Assembly (NCBI RefSeq): GCF_001020205.1
Contig: NZ_CP011663.1
Coordinates: 3,906,001-3,970,000 of the forward strand
Direction: 5' to 3'
From: Clostridium sporogenes
Lineage (GTDB): Bacteria > Bacillota > Clostridia > Clostridiales > Clostridiaceae
DNA: 64,000 bases
The notes under the pieces are model-generated. The model did not search any database. It was not told the DNA's origin and was given only the letters and a program-made list of their open reading frames with translations. The translations under genes were made by a program, and so were the position numbers. Positions within the stretch are counted from its first letter, which is position 1; the number at the start of each line of letters is the position of its first letter. Shown here piece by piece: positions 1 through 8,667 of the stretch.

Positions 1-154
1 TACCTATAGTGTTTCTTATTTCTTTTAATATACCTATAAAATCTTTTTTTTCTTTAGATATTATAGTAGGATTAGTTGTCACTCCATCTAATGGATAAAT
101 ATCATTTATATGTTTTATAGAATCTATATTAGCTGTATCTAGAAGTATTAACAT
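1..154 (-). CDS. Transaldolase-like aldolase (fructose-6-phosphate aldolase family), 5' part only
   Basis: The first 51 codons of a minus-strand gene cut by the window edge. The product begins MLILLDTANIDSIK and contains GVTTNPTI, the conserved N-terminal strand of the small transaldolase/fructose-6-phosphate aldolase family (TIM-barrel, Schiff-base lysine further downstream and not visible). An AAAGGGGGAGGA ribosome binding site precedes the ATG. It is the last visible gene of the hexitol PTS operon, so a role in splitting or rearranging the fructose- or tagatose-6-phosphate made by the operon's dehydrogenases is plausible. The substrate cannot be told from this fragment. Confidence 0.85.
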   Translation of the reverse strand, partial: MLILLDTANIDSIKHINDIYPLDGVTTNPTIISKEKKDFIGILKEIRNTIG

Positions 155-172
155 ATAAATCCTCCCCCTTTG

Positions 173-820
173 TTATTTTATTAAATTTTCTATTACATTC
201 TTAGCTCCCTTTAAATCTTTTTCAAAGGATATTATTTCTTTTGTGCTTTTATCTTCCCATATACTATTTATTGCAATAACTTTACATCCCGCAGCTATAG
301 CTGATTTTATTCCATTTATAGAATCTTCCATAATAATTGTTTCTTCACTAGAGGAACCTAATCTTTTCATCGCTTCTAAATAAGGCCAAGGATCTGGTTT
401 TGATTTTTCCATCTCATCTCCCGGTAAAATAAACTGAAAGTAATCAATTATGCCTAATTTTTTTAGCAAAATCTCTGCTATTTCTCTATTGCTACCTGTT
501 GCTATTGCACATTTAATATTTATTTTTTTTATATAATCTAATAATTCAAATACACCATTTATAGGTTGTAATTTTTCTAGGGCAATTTTTGTATATAATT
601 CATTTCTTTTTTGCAGCAAGTCATTTTCATCTTCTTCTAACCCATAATTGCTTATTGTTCTTCTTATTACTTCAATCATACTTAGACCCATGCAAGAGTT
701 ATGAAAATCTTCAGTATAATCTTTATCATACATTTTTAATAAAATTTTACTAGTTTCAAAGGATAAAGGTTCTGTGTCTATTATTACCCCATCCATATCA
801 AAAATTATTGTATTTAACAT
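173..820 (-). CDS. HAD-superfamily sugar-phosphate phosphatase / beta-phosphoglucomutase-like
   Basis: 215 residues. Motif I is FDMDGVIIDTE near residue 7 (nucleophile Asp and acid/base Asp), a helical cap follows, motif II is ATGSN near residue 106, and SKPDPWPYL with MEDSINGIKSA near residues 138-170 gives motifs III and IV. This is the HAD subfamily I pattern of beta-phosphoglucomutases and sugar-phosphate phosphatases. It sits between srlD and the transaldolase-like gene with short gaps, so it probably acts on a sugar phosphate from hexitol breakdown, either as a detoxifying phosphatase or a mutase. Residue patterns alone do not separate these. Confidence 0.88.
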   Translation of the reverse strand: MLNTIIFDMDGVIIDTEPLSFETSKILLKMYDKDYTEDFHNSCMGLSMIEVIRRTISNYGLEEDENDLLQKRNELYTKIALEKLQPINGVFELLDYIKKINIKCAIATGSNREIAEILLKKLGIIDYFQFILPGDEMEKSKPDPWPYLEAMKRLGSSSEETIIMEDSINGIKSAIAAGCKVIAINSIWEDKSTKEIISFEKDLKGAKNVIENLIK

Positions 821-843
821 AATTTATCTCCTAAAAATATATT

Positions 844-1629
844 TTATCTCATTTCTTGCCCACCCGTAACGTTTACAGCCTGTCCAGTCATATATGAAGC
901 TTCTTTTGAACTTAAAAATAATACTAAATTACTTACATCTTCATAAGTACATCCTCTTTTTAAAGGTACCTTATCTATATAAGCTTGTCTGACTTTTTCT
1001 TTAGGTATATTTAATTTTTTGGCATACTGTTCATATAGACCATTTTTCCACATAGGTGAGTCTAATAAATTACCTGGACAAACTGCATTAACTCTTATTC
1101 CATCCTCTGCTAAATCTAATGCTAAACTCTGAGTTAAACCTATAGCTCCAAATTTTGATGCAGAATAAGCACAATTATACAAACTTCCTTTTTTACCTGA
1201 TTTAGAGTTTATCTCGATAATAACTCCTTGTTTTCTTTTTATCATCTCCTTTGCAGCCTCTTTTGCACATAAAAAATATCCTGTTAAATTTACATTTAAT
1301 ATATTATCCCATTTTTCTTTAGGCATCTCAGTAATCTTTGTACTATAAACTACTCCAGCATTACAAATTAAAATATCTATTTTTCTAAAATTACCTATTG
1401 TATTTTTTATAAGATTTTTAACTTCTTCTTCTTTACATACATCAACTTTAACTGCTATAGATTTTACTTTATATTTATCTATTATATTTTGCGATACTTT
1501 GTTAGCCTGTTCATAATCTATATCTGCAATTACTATATTAGCACCTTTTTCAGCAAAGCTATAAGCAATATATTCTCCTAAACTTTGAGCTCCTCCCGTT
1601 ATTATAACAGTTTTTTCGTTAAAATTCAC
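844..1629 (-). CDS. srlD: Sorbitol-6-phosphate 2-dehydrogenase (SDR family)
   Basis: 261 residues, classical short-chain dehydrogenase. The nucleotide-binding loop is TGGAQSLGEYIA near residue 11, the NAG motif follows near residue 90, the catalytic Ser lies in INSKSGKKG, YSASK gives catalytic Tyr and Lys, and PGNLLDSPMW is typical of SrlD. It oxidises sorbitol-6-phosphate to fructose-6-phosphate with NAD+. It follows the IIA gene of the glucitol PTS, which supports the substrate. GatD-type enzymes of the same operon belong to a different (zinc) family, so two hexitol-phosphate dehydrogenases are present. Confidence 0.92.
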   Translation of the reverse strand: MNFNEKTVIITGGAQSLGEYIAYSFAEKGANIVIADIDYEQANKVSQNIIDKYKVKSIAVKVDVCKEEEVKNLIKNTIGNFRKIDILICNAGVVYSTKITEMPKEKWDNILNVNLTGYFLCAKEAAKEMIKRKQGVIIEINSKSGKKGSLYNCAYSASKFGAIGLTQSLALDLAEDGIRVNAVCPGNLLDSPMWKNGLYEQYAKKLNIPKEKVRQAYIDKVPLKRGCTYEDVSNLVLFLSSKEASYMTGQAVNVTGGQEMR

Positions 1630-1648
1630 AGTATACCTCCTTTTTTAA

Positions 1649-2014
1649 CTAAGGTCTTTCAATTTCTAATACAGTTCCTTCTTTTATTTCTTTTATTTCT
1701 TTATCCTCTAAATATAAGCTTCCTGGCAATTCTGCATTTTTACTTCCATCAAATCTTACACAAATATGTCCTAAATCACGTAAATTTTTATGAACCTCAT
1801 CTCCTACAGCAGTTACTTTGTATTCTTCTCCATCAATTTTAAAAATATCTCCTACTTGTATTTCATCATTTAACTCATTTTTACCATGAAGCACACAATA
1901 ATCTGCTAATTCTTCTGGAGCATTATCTTTAAATAATATTATCATTTTTTCTCCATAAAATTCTTCTACCATAATTCCTAATTTATTTACCTCTGTATTA
2001 TATATTGTTTTCAT
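1649..2014 (-). CDS. srlB: PTS glucitol/sorbitol-specific enzyme IIA
   Basis: 121 residues, the usual size of the glucitol-family IIA protein. It has the family's all-beta pattern with AVGDEVHKNLRDLGHICVRFDG near residues 70-95 and the conserved CVLHGKNEL near residue 41. As a cytosolic carrier it takes phosphate from HPr and passes it to the IIB domain of SrlE. An AGGAGGAAATATT site precedes the ATG. It is separated from srlE by 215 bp containing two inverted repeats, unusually far for subunits of one permease. Confidence 0.93.
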   Translation of the reverse strand: MKTIYNTEVNKLGIMVEEFYGEKMIILFKDNAPEELADYCVLHGKNELNDEIQVGDIFKIDGEEYKVTAVGDEVHKNLRDLGHICVRFDGSKNAELPGSLYLEDKEIKEIKEGTVLEIERP

Positions 2015-2104
2015 AATATTTCCTCCTATTTTTAAACTACTCTTATTAATTTAACCTTTTATATTATTTTAATTACATATAAAACAAATAATATAAATTC
2101 AATT

Positions 2105-2129
2105 GTATATTTAAATAACTTAAATATAC
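2105..2129 (-). repeat. Inverted repeat in the srlE-srlB gap
   Basis: GTATATTTAA and TTAAATATAC form 10-bp perfect arms around a 5-base spacer. It lies between the srlE-proximal hairpin and srlB. It could be an operator for a secondary promoter or a short RNA hairpin; the sequence does not decide. Confidence 0.45.
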
Positions 2130-2175
2130 GAAACTATTATTATACAAAGTAAAAATTAATTTAAATTATTTAAAT

Positions 2176-2210
2176 ATAAGAATAAAAGAATGTAATCCTT
2201 TTATTCTTAT
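2176..2210 (-). terminator. Intra-operon hairpin after srlE (attenuator or mRNA-stabilising)
   Basis: Arms ATAAGAATAAAAG and CTTTTATTCTTAT (13 bp perfect) flank a 9-base loop, 20 bases past the srlE stop. On the minus strand it is followed by ATTTAAAT rather than a run of T, so termination would be partial. It may set the ratio of membrane subunits to the downstream IIA and dehydrogenase. Confidence 0.55.
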
Positions 2211-2229
2211 ATTTTATTTTTAACTAAAT

Positions 2230-3234
2230 CTATTTAGCATATAATCCAAAGCTAGCAAGCCATGCAATAAATACTGATGTTGGACCTGTTAAAAATCTTG
2301 AATATAAAACAGATGGAACCCCAACTTCTACTGTTTCTGGTTCTGCTTCTGCAAGTCCAAGCCCTACTGGTATAAAGTCGCATGCTGCTTGAGAGTTTAT
2401 TGCAAATAATGCTGGTAATGCTAAATGTGGTGGTATATTACCCTTACCAATTTCAACACCAATTAAAACACCTATAACTTGAGCTATAACTGCGCCAGGT
2501 CCTAAAAATGGTGATAAGAATGGGAACGAACATATAGCTGATAGTAATAATAATCCTGGTAAGCTTCCAGCTAATGGAGACAATACAGATGCAAATGCAT
2601 CCCCTATGCCTGATTTTAATATTATACCTATCAGCATACATACAAATGCCATGAATGGTAATATAGTTTTTATAACAGTATCTATAGTATCACGGCCAGC
2701 TTGGTATAACATTCCTACGAAATTACCAAGAGCCATGCCTATTTTAGTCATTATACCTCTATCAGATTGTTGAGTTATCTTTTTAGTTGTATCATATTTA
2801 GGTTTCTTAACTTCTTCCTTTTGTGGATTTTCCTGGCAAACGTTTTCAGCATTTTCAGAAGAGTTTACTAATTCAATATTCTTAACCTTTACAGAAGATA
2901 CATATATATCTGCTTTTATATATTCAGCTAATGGGCCACTTGGTCCTGCTGGCATTAAGTTTATAGTTGGTATACCTTTTTTAGGATATAATCCACATCT
3001 TAATGTACCACCACAATCTATTATTACACATGCTATTTCATCATCTGGTACTTTTGTTTTAAATCCGTCTACCAATTCGCAGCCTGTAAGTTCTTCTAAT
3101 TTTTTTGCTACGTCTGAAATAACTCCTCCAGTTATATTAACTATTTTATTTTTTTGTTCTGTTGGAACTATTGTAAGAGGTCCTCCAAAACCACCGTTTC
3201 CTGCATTAACTTTTATTGCTTTATACTTTGTCAT
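2230..3234 (-). CDS. srlE: PTS glucitol/sorbitol-specific enzyme IIBC
   Basis: 334 residues. The N-terminal cytosolic IIB domain (about 1-120) includes GNGGFGGPLTIVP and DCGGTLRCGLYPKKGIPTIN, where a cysteine carries the phosphate. A charged, Lys/Glu-rich linker (about 120-150) leads into hydrophobic C-terminal segments that form part of the transport channel with SrlA. Its start lies 12 bp after the srlA stop, so the two membrane subunits are translationally close. Confidence 0.94.
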   Translation of the reverse strand: MTKYKAIKVNAGNGGFGGPLTIVPTEQKNKIVNITGGVISDVAKKLEELTGCELVDGFKTKVPDDEIACVIIDCGGTLRCGLYPKKGIPTINLMPAGPSGPLAEYIKADIYVSSVKVKNIELVNSSENAENVCQENPQKEEVKKPKYDTTKKITQQSDRGIMTKIGMALGNFVGMLYQAGRDTIDTVIKTILPFMAFVCMLIGIILKSGIGDAFASVLSPLAGSLPGLLLLSAICSFPFLSPFLGPGAVIAQVIGVLIGVEIGKGNIPPHLALPALFAINSQAACDFIPVGLGLAEAEPETVEVGVPSVLYSRFLTGPTSVFIAWLASFGLYAK

Positions 3235-3246
3235 AAATTACACCTC

Positions 3247-3792
3247 CTAAAGTGAAATCTTGGTAGATAGTTTAACGTTTTGTTGTTTTTCTACATAAGA
3301 AGTTGTAAAATCTGTTATCCAACCTCTAAGAAAATTTGTAACTATACCAACTAAGAAATATCTAACTGCTAAATCCGTTGTTGATAATCCTAATTGTGTT
3401 ATACCATTAGCTATCCCTAAGAATACAAATAGTTCCGCTGGATTTATGTGTGGGAATAAACCATTCATTGTATGACAAGAATATGATGACGCTGCATAAT
3501 AACTTGGTTTATATTTTTCTGGTAAAAATTTACCTAAAGATAATGTCATTGGGTTACAGAAAAAGAATGTTCCTATTACTGGTAATATTAGGTATCTAGT
3601 TATTGGATTAGCCGCACTTTTTTTAGCCAATTTTTCTATTCTTTCTTCTCCAACTATTCTTATTAAAGCATTCATAGCAACTAGAAGCATAATTAATGTA
3701 GGTATTATTCCTTTTGCCATGCCTACAAAAGTATTTCCACCTTCTTGAAATAAACCTATAAAACCTTTTGCTAAATTAGTTAAAAAATCCAT
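3247..3792 (-). CDS. srlA: PTS glucitol/sorbitol-specific enzyme IIC
   Basis: 181 residues, membrane protein with several hydrophobic segments (about 25-45, 68-85, 120-140, 150-170) and the family signature SYSCHTMNGLFPHINPAELFVFLGIANG. It forms the sorbitol-translocating part of the permease together with the C domain of SrlE. An AAAAGGAGATGAGTTC ribosome binding site precedes the ATG. It directly follows gutM in the operon. Confidence 0.94.
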   Translation of the reverse strand: MDFLTNLAKGFIGLFQEGGNTFVGMAKGIIPTLIMLLVAMNALIRIVGEERIEKLAKKSAANPITRYLILPVIGTFFFCNPMTLSLGKFLPEKYKPSYYAASSYSCHTMNGLFPHINPAELFVFLGIANGITQLGLSTTDLAVRYFLVGIVTNFLRGWITDFTTSYVEKQQNVKLSTKISL

Positions 3793-3835
3793 GAACTCAT
3801 CTCCTTTTTAATTAAAGTGTTTTTTATTGACTCAA

Positions 3836-4231
3836 TTATGAATTAGAATCAATCTCCTCCTTTGCTTTATAATATTCATTATAATTTTTGATCCCATCTT
3901 GTATGGCTAAAGCTGTCTGTTGGTCCAAATTTTTCAATATATTAGGATTTATGCTATGGAGATTTTGATTATTCAAAATCTCCATAGGCTTAAATCTAGC
4001 TAAAATAGTAATTCCTTTCATGATTCTGCTCTCAAGTATAGAACAATTATCATCAATAGCAATTAGTATTACTGAACCTCTTTTTACACGTCCTCTATTT
4101 TTGCCTATTACTACTCTTCCTTTTTGTCTGAGTTCTTTAAAATTTTTATTAAAATTTTTAAATTGTAAAAAACCTAATGCAGTTTGTAGAAGCCATGCAA
4201 GTCCAATAACAATTACTATTTTTATAAACAT
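3836..4231 (-). CDS. gutM: Glucitol operon activator protein GutM
   Basis: 131 residues from the ATG at 4231, chosen because GAGGTG lies 6 bases upstream of it; an in-frame ATG at 4255 has no such site and overlaps gatD. The product starts with a hydrophobic helix (FIKIVIVIGLAWLLQTALGF) followed by the GutM pattern of RQKGRVVIGKNRGRVKRGSVILIAID. GutM proteins act with a main regulator as accessory activators of glucitol operons, probably at the membrane. Here the main regulator would be the SorC-type protein encoded first in the operon. Confidence 0.88.
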   Translation of the reverse strand: MFIKIVIVIGLAWLLQTALGFLQFKNFNKNFKELRQKGRVVIGKNRGRVKRGSVILIAIDDNCSILESRIMKGITILARFKPMEILNNQNLHSINPNILKNLDQQTALAIQDGIKNYNEYYKAKEEIDSNS

Positions 4232-4244
4232 AAATTCACCTCTA

Positions 4245-5294
4245 CTATATTTCAACTAGTACCTTATTGTAATTAATTTCTTTGTTGAACATTTTATGGA
4301 AATATCCTGGTAATTCTTCAAGCTTAATTTTATGAGATATCATTGGTTTAAATACTATTTGTCCTTTTTCCATGAAATCTAATGTAGCTCTCCAAGCTAT
4401 TCCTGGGAATGGAGCTGCATATGAATTCCATGATCCTTGTAATGTAATTTCTCCACGCATTATTCTATCAAAAGTTTTTTCGCTAAATCTTAATTCATCA
4501 TGTGATATTCCTAAGAATACAACCTTTCCAAGTTTTCTACACATAAGAACAGATTGTTCTTCTGTAATTTTCATTCCTGCAGTTTCTACAACAGCCTCTA
4601 CTCCACCATTGGTAATTTCTAATACTTTTTCAACTGCATTACATTCTTTACTGTTTATTATAATATCTGCACCTAATTCTTTAGCTAAGTTAAGTTTATC
4701 CTCTAAAACATCCACAGCTATTACCTTTGATGCACCAAATATTTTTGCCCATTGAATAGCAAATTGTCCTATAGGACCACAACCAACAACTGCTACAGTA
4801 TCACCAACTTTTATTCCTGTTTTGCTCATTGCTTGGTATGATATAGATGCTGGTTCTATTCCTGCTGCTGTTTCATAATCTAAATCTTCTGGAAGTATTA
4901 ATACGTTTTCTTTTGGAACTCTAACATATTCTGCAAAACCACCATCATTTCTAGAACCTAAAAATTCATAAGTTTCACATAAAGCAAAATTGCCTTTTTT
5001 GCAGAATTCACATTCTCCACATGGTATTAATGGTGCTACTGCTACTCTCTCTCCTATTTTTATATCACCTACATTATTGCCAATTTCAACTACTTCTCCT
5101 GAAAATTCATGTCCTGTTATTGTTGGGTAATGATATGCCCCACTTACCATAGCTCTTGGCATATCTGAACCACATATACCAACATATTTAACTTTTACTA
5201 ATACGTCATCTTCACCTATAGCAGGTATATCTACTTCCTCATATCTTAAATCCTTAATTGCATGTAAAGCTACTGCTTTCATTTTTCCTTCCAT
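4245..5294 (-). CDS. gatD: Zinc-dependent polyol-phosphate dehydrogenase, galactitol-1-phosphate 5-dehydrogenase-like
   Basis: 349 residues, medium-chain dehydrogenase. Catalytic zinc ligands are in GICGSDMPR (Cys42 area) and GHEFSGEV, structural zinc ligands in CGECEFCKKGNFALC, and the Rossmann motif is VVGCGPIGQFAIQWAK near residue 170. The closest named family is GatD, which oxidises galactitol-1-phosphate to tagatose-6-phosphate. In a sorbitol PTS operon it may widen the range of hexitol phosphates handled. A second in-frame ATG four codons in is an alternative start; GGGAG lies 9 bases before the first. Confidence 0.85.
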   Translation of the reverse strand: MEGKMKAVALHAIKDLRYEEVDIPAIGEDDVLVKVKYVGICGSDMPRAMVSGAYHYPTITGHEFSGEVVEIGNNVGDIKIGERVAVAPLIPCGECEFCKKGNFALCETYEFLGSRNDGGFAEYVRVPKENVLILPEDLDYETAAGIEPASISYQAMSKTGIKVGDTVAVVGCGPIGQFAIQWAKIFGASKVIAVDVLEDKLNLAKELGADIIINSKECNAVEKVLEITNGGVEAVVETAGMKITEEQSVLMCRKLGKVVFLGISHDELRFSEKTFDRIMRGEITLQGSWNSYAAPFPGIAWRATLDFMEKGQIVFKPMISHKIKLEELPGYFHKMFNKEINYNKVLVEI

Positions 5295-5328
5295 TTTATA
5301 AGACTCCCTTCAAAGTTTTAAATTATAT

Positions 5329-6300
5329 TTATTTTTTATTTTTAGTAAATTGCTCATGTAAGTTTAGTACCGTTTCTGCTGTTTCATTATTAGTTATCAA
5401 AACATTTACAAAGCCTCCATTTAAAGCCCCTAAAATAGACCAAGCTTTTTCTGAGGATTCTGCTACAGCTATAGAATATTCCATTTTTTTCAATTTTTCT
5501 AATTCCACACTTATTATTCTATCTTTTACCTTTTCATCAACTATGTTTCCATTTATATCGAAAAATCTTGAACATATATCTCCTACTGCATCAACATCTT
5601 TTAACAAATGTATGTCTTCGTCTCCAAAGTATCCACTCCAAATTAGGTTATTACCTTTAAGTGGTGCTCCAATTCCTACAACAGCCTTATTAACTTTATC
5701 CCATAACTCCAGTATTCCTTTAAAATTGCTATCATTCATAATAGCTTCTTTTGTGGACTTTTCTGCTGTTATTGCTGGTGCATAAAAATAATGTCCTTTT
5801 GCTTTAAATTCATCGCTAACCCTAGAAACTATAGTATTAACATGATATTTATTATCCATATCACTAGGTGGCCCTCCTACTAAAGGCACTACATTAGCTG
5901 ATATATTTTTACAATCTTTCAATGTATTTGCTACTTCCCCAACAGATTTGCCCCAGGCAAACCCTAGTATATCACCATCTCTTAATATTCTTTTTAAAAA
6001 TTCACTTCCTGCTTGACCTAATTTTTTAAGTCTAATACTTTCAGCTTCATCTTCATCTGTTGGTATAACTATGGCTTCTTTTAAATTAAAGGTTTTTTCT
6101 AGAGCATCTTCTAATTGGAAGCAACCATCAAAGTTACTTTTTATATTTATAGTAACAATGCCTTCCTCTCTAGCTTTCTTTAACATTCTGCTTATAGTTG
6201 TTCTATATTGTCCCAATCGTTTTGCAATTTCAGATTGTGTCATATTATCAATATAGTACATTTGTGCAACTTTATATAAAATTCTATCATCGTACTTCAT
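5329..6300 (-). CDS. SorC/DeoR-type sugar-phosphate-responsive regulator
   Basis: 323 residues. An N-terminal helix-turn-helix (about 18-45, MTQSEIAKRLGQYRTTISRML) is followed by a large sugar-binding domain (about 60-315) with GFAWGKSVGEVANTL and VPLVGGPP, typical of the SorC family (CggR/DeoR-like). It is the first gene of the hexitol operon and lies 77 bp downstream of a palindrome suited to such a protein, which suggests autoregulation with a phosphorylated sugar as effector. The effector itself is not deducible. Confidence 0.92.
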   Translation of the reverse strand: MKYDDRILYKVAQMYYIDNMTQSEIAKRLGQYRTTISRMLKKAREEGIVTINIKSNFDGCFQLEDALEKTFNLKEAIVIPTDEDEAESIRLKKLGQAGSEFLKRILRDGDILGFAWGKSVGEVANTLKDCKNISANVVPLVGGPPSDMDNKYHVNTIVSRVSDEFKAKGHYFYAPAITAEKSTKEAIMNDSNFKGILELWDKVNKAVVGIGAPLKGNNLIWSGYFGDEDIHLLKDVDAVGDICSRFFDINGNIVDEKVKDRIISVELEKLKKMEYSIAVAESSEKAWSILGALNGGFVNVLITNNETAETVLNLHEQFTKNKK

Positions 6301-6376
6301 AAGGCATTTTCAACCTTTCTTAATTTTATTTGGAGGTTATTAATTAAATCTCCCTTGTTATTTTATACACAAATTT

Positions 6377-6390
6377 TGCACATTTGTGCA
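6377..6390. promoter_or_regulatory. Candidate operator of the SorC-type regulator
   Basis: TGCACATTTGTGCA: perfect 6-bp arms around two bases, 77 bp upstream of the regulator start in an otherwise A/T-only 350-bp region. Its GC-containing arms stand out. A TATAAA-like -10 lies just downstream on the minus strand, so a bound protein would overlap the promoter. The site is seen; the protein assignment is inference from position. Confidence 0.6.
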
Positions 6391-6577
6391 GTAGGTGAAA
6401 TTTTGTTTTATTGTTGTATTTATAATATAACAATTTTATTTTTTTTTCAACAATATATAATCTTTATTTTTTTGAATAATACTATATTTATTCTATTTTT
6501 CTTTTATTTTTTAAATAATTTGTATTATTTCATTATTTTTTGAATATTTTATTATTTTAATTTTATTTATAATAAAA

Positions 6578-6629
6578 AACATAAGGATAATTTATAATTA
6601 ACCCCATAATTATAAATTATCCTTATGTT
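6578..6629 (-). terminator. Hairpin terminator after glmM
   Basis: A long inverted repeat (AACATAAGGATAATTTATAAT and its complement, about 22 bp) around a small loop containing the bases ACCC, 23 bases beyond the glmM stop and followed on the minus strand by an A/T-rich tract. It separates glmM from the hexitol operon. The rest of 6301-6577 is extremely A/T-rich and holds only the operator/promoter described separately. Confidence 0.8.
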
Positions 6630-6651
6630 TTAAAAATATAAATCAATCTTA

Positions 6652-8001
6652 TTATTTTACTTTACTCTCTATTAGTTTAGCTAAGTCATGCGCTAACTTG
6701 TCGATTTCCTCTTGATTTTCTCCTTCAAGCATTACTCTTACCAAAGGCTCTGTACCAGAAGGCCTTATAAGTACTCTCCCTGAGCCATCTAAGTTTTTTG
6801 TAATTGTATCTATTTCAGATTTTATTTCTTCATCTTTTAAATAAATATCTTTTTTATCATTAGGAACTTTAGCATTAACTAAAACCTGTGGTAACTCTTT
6901 CATTATAGAGCATAATTCTGAGAAAGTCTTACCACTTTCTTTTACAATATGAGCTAATTGCAAAGCAGTTACAAGTCCATCCCCTGTAGTATTATAATCT
7001 GAGAATATAATATGCCCTGATTGCTCTCCACCTATTGCATAGTCATTTTTAAGCATTTCCTCTAAAACATATCTATCCCCAACTTTTGTTTTTATAGTAT
7101 TTATTTCTTCTTTCTTCATAGCTATATCTAATCCAAGATTACTCATTACAGTAACTACTATTGTATTTTTCTTTAACTTACCTTGTTTTTTTAGTTCTTT
7201 ACCACAAATAGCTAATATAAAATCTCCATTTATTAAGTTACCTTTTTCGTCTATTGCTAAACATCTGTCAGCATCTCCATCAAAAGCTAATCCCATATGG
7301 CAATTATTTTTAACTACATACTCCATAAGGTCTTCTGGATGTGTTGATCCTGATTTTCTATTTATATTTACACCATCTGGTTTATTGTTTATAACATAAA
7401 CTTCTGCTCCTAATTCTTTAAAAGCTTCTACAGATGTTATATATGATGCACCATTAGCACAATCTAAAGCTACTTTTAATCCTTTTAAATCACCTTTTAT
7501 AGTTGATTTAGCAAAATCTATGTAATCTTTTATAGCCTCTCCATCTTCTTCAATTTTTCTTCCTATATTCTCTCCAGTTAAAACTGGAACATACTTAAAA
7601 TTATTTTCTATTAATGCTTGTATATTATCTTCTAATTCATCGGATAATTTGTATCCATTTTTATTAAAAAACTTTATACCATTATATTCTACTGGATTAT
7701 GTGATGCTGAAATAACAACTCCTGCATCTGCATTATATTTTCTTGTTAAATAAGCTATTGCTGGTGTTGGTATTACACCTACACAAATGGCTTCTGCTCC
7801 TACAGATAATATACCTGCTACTAAAGCACTCTCTAGCATGTCTCCTGATATTCTTGTATCCATACCTACAAGTATCTTAGGTCTATGTGTTCCTTCTGTT
7901 AATATGAAAGCTCCTGCTTTACCTAATTTATATGCTAAGTCTGCTGTTAATTCCTTATTAGCTATTCCTCTGACTCCATCTGTTCCGAACATTCTACCCA
8001 T
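6652..8001 (-). CDS. glmM: Phosphoglucosamine mutase
   Basis: 449 residues, converts glucosamine-6-phosphate to glucosamine-1-phosphate for peptidoglycan precursors. It begins MGRMFGTDGVRGIAN; the phosphoserine loop is ISASHNPVEYNGIKFF near residue 100, the magnesium site DGDADRC near 242 and the sugar-specific GGEQSGH near 326. The ATG at 8001 gives the family's normal length; upstream in-frame ATG/GTG codons overlap the AGGAG site. In many Firmicutes glmM follows cdaA-cdaR; here it stands alone about 10 kb away. Confidence 0.96.
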   Translation of the reverse strand: MGRMFGTDGVRGIANKELTADLAYKLGKAGAFILTEGTHRPKILVGMDTRISGDMLESALVAGILSVGAEAICVGVIPTPAIAYLTRKYNADAGVVISASHNPVEYNGIKFFNKNGYKLSDELEDNIQALIENNFKYVPVLTGENIGRKIEEDGEAIKDYIDFAKSTIKGDLKGLKVALDCANGASYITSVEAFKELGAEVYVINNKPDGVNINRKSGSTHPEDLMEYVVKNNCHMGLAFDGDADRCLAIDEKGNLINGDFILAICGKELKKQGKLKKNTIVVTVMSNLGLDIAMKKEEINTIKTKVGDRYVLEEMLKNDYAIGGEQSGHIIFSDYNTTGDGLVTALQLAHIVKESGKTFSELCSIMKELPQVLVNAKVPNDKKDIYLKDEEIKSEIDTITKNLDGSGRVLIRPSGTEPLVRVMLEGENQEEIDKLAHDLAKLIESKVK

Positions 8002-8090
8002 GTAATTCATCACTCCTATTTTTTTAAATACACATAGATATTATATTATAGTTTACTAATTCTAACAATAGAAACATGTCTGAAAAATAT

Positions 8091-8122
8091 AAAAAGCCAG
8101 TGAAGATGTTTTCTCCACTGGC
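8091..8122 (-). terminator. Terminator of the 2-oxoacid oxidoreductase operon
   Basis: GCCAGTG and CACTGGC arms (extendable to 11 bp with a G-T pair) around a short loop, followed on the minus strand by TTTTTATATTTTT, 14 bases past the gamma-subunit stop. Confidence 0.9.
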
Positions 8123-8135
8123 AATATTTAATTTA

Positions 8136-8666
8136 TTATTTTACGTATTCCTCTCCAGCTTTAAGGGCTTCTTTGTTTAATTCAAAGAATTTTTCCTTAC
8201 CATGGTCTTTTAATGATGCTGTTATTTCATCCATAGTAACTATTCCTGTTTGTTTTACAAGAGCTCCTAAAAGAATCATATTAGCTATTTTTTTACTACT
8301 TATTTTATCCGCTTCAGATTGAGCTGGTATAGCTATAACTTTTATATCATCTCTTTTTGGCATTCTATCAACTAAGTCAGAATCCAATATTATTAATCCA
8401 CCTGGTGCTACCATATCTTCAAATTTATCTAAAGAAGGTCTATTCATTACTACTACTGTATCTGGTTTAGTTACTATTGGTGATCCAACTGGTGTATCAG
8501 ATAGAACTACAGAACAGTTAGCTGTACCACCTCTCATTTCTGGTCCGTAAGATGGTAACCATGAAACTTCCATATTTGAGTCCATTCCTGCATACGCTAA
8601 AAATTTACCCATTGATAATATACCTTGGCCTCCAAAACCTGCAAATATAATTTGTTGTGATGCCAT
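8136..8666 (-). CDS. 2-oxoacid:ferredoxin oxidoreductase, gamma subunit
   Basis: 176 residues with the gamma-subunit signature AGFGGQGILSMGKFLAYAG at the start and PSYGPEMRGGTANCSVV near residue 40. It is one of four subunits that oxidatively decarboxylate a 2-oxoacid to acyl-CoA with ferredoxin as electron acceptor. It starts one base after the beta-subunit stop, so translation is coupled. Subunit patterns fit 2-oxoisovalerate (VOR) or 2-oxoglutarate (KOR) enzymes. Confidence 0.93.
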   Translation of the reverse strand: MASQQIIFAGFGGQGILSMGKFLAYAGMDSNMEVSWLPSYGPEMRGGTANCSVVLSDTPVGSPIVTKPDTVVVMNRPSLDKFEDMVAPGGLIILDSDLVDRMPKRDDIKVIAIPAQSEADKISSKKIANMILLGALVKQTGIVTMDEITASLKDHGKEKFFELNKEALKAGEEYVK

Positions 8667-8667
8667 A

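Noticed and set aside
863..878. cre-like sequence CTGTAAACGTTACGGG
   Set aside because: It matches a CcpA site at most positions but lies within the 3' end of srlD, encoding conserved AVNVTG residues, far from any promoter.
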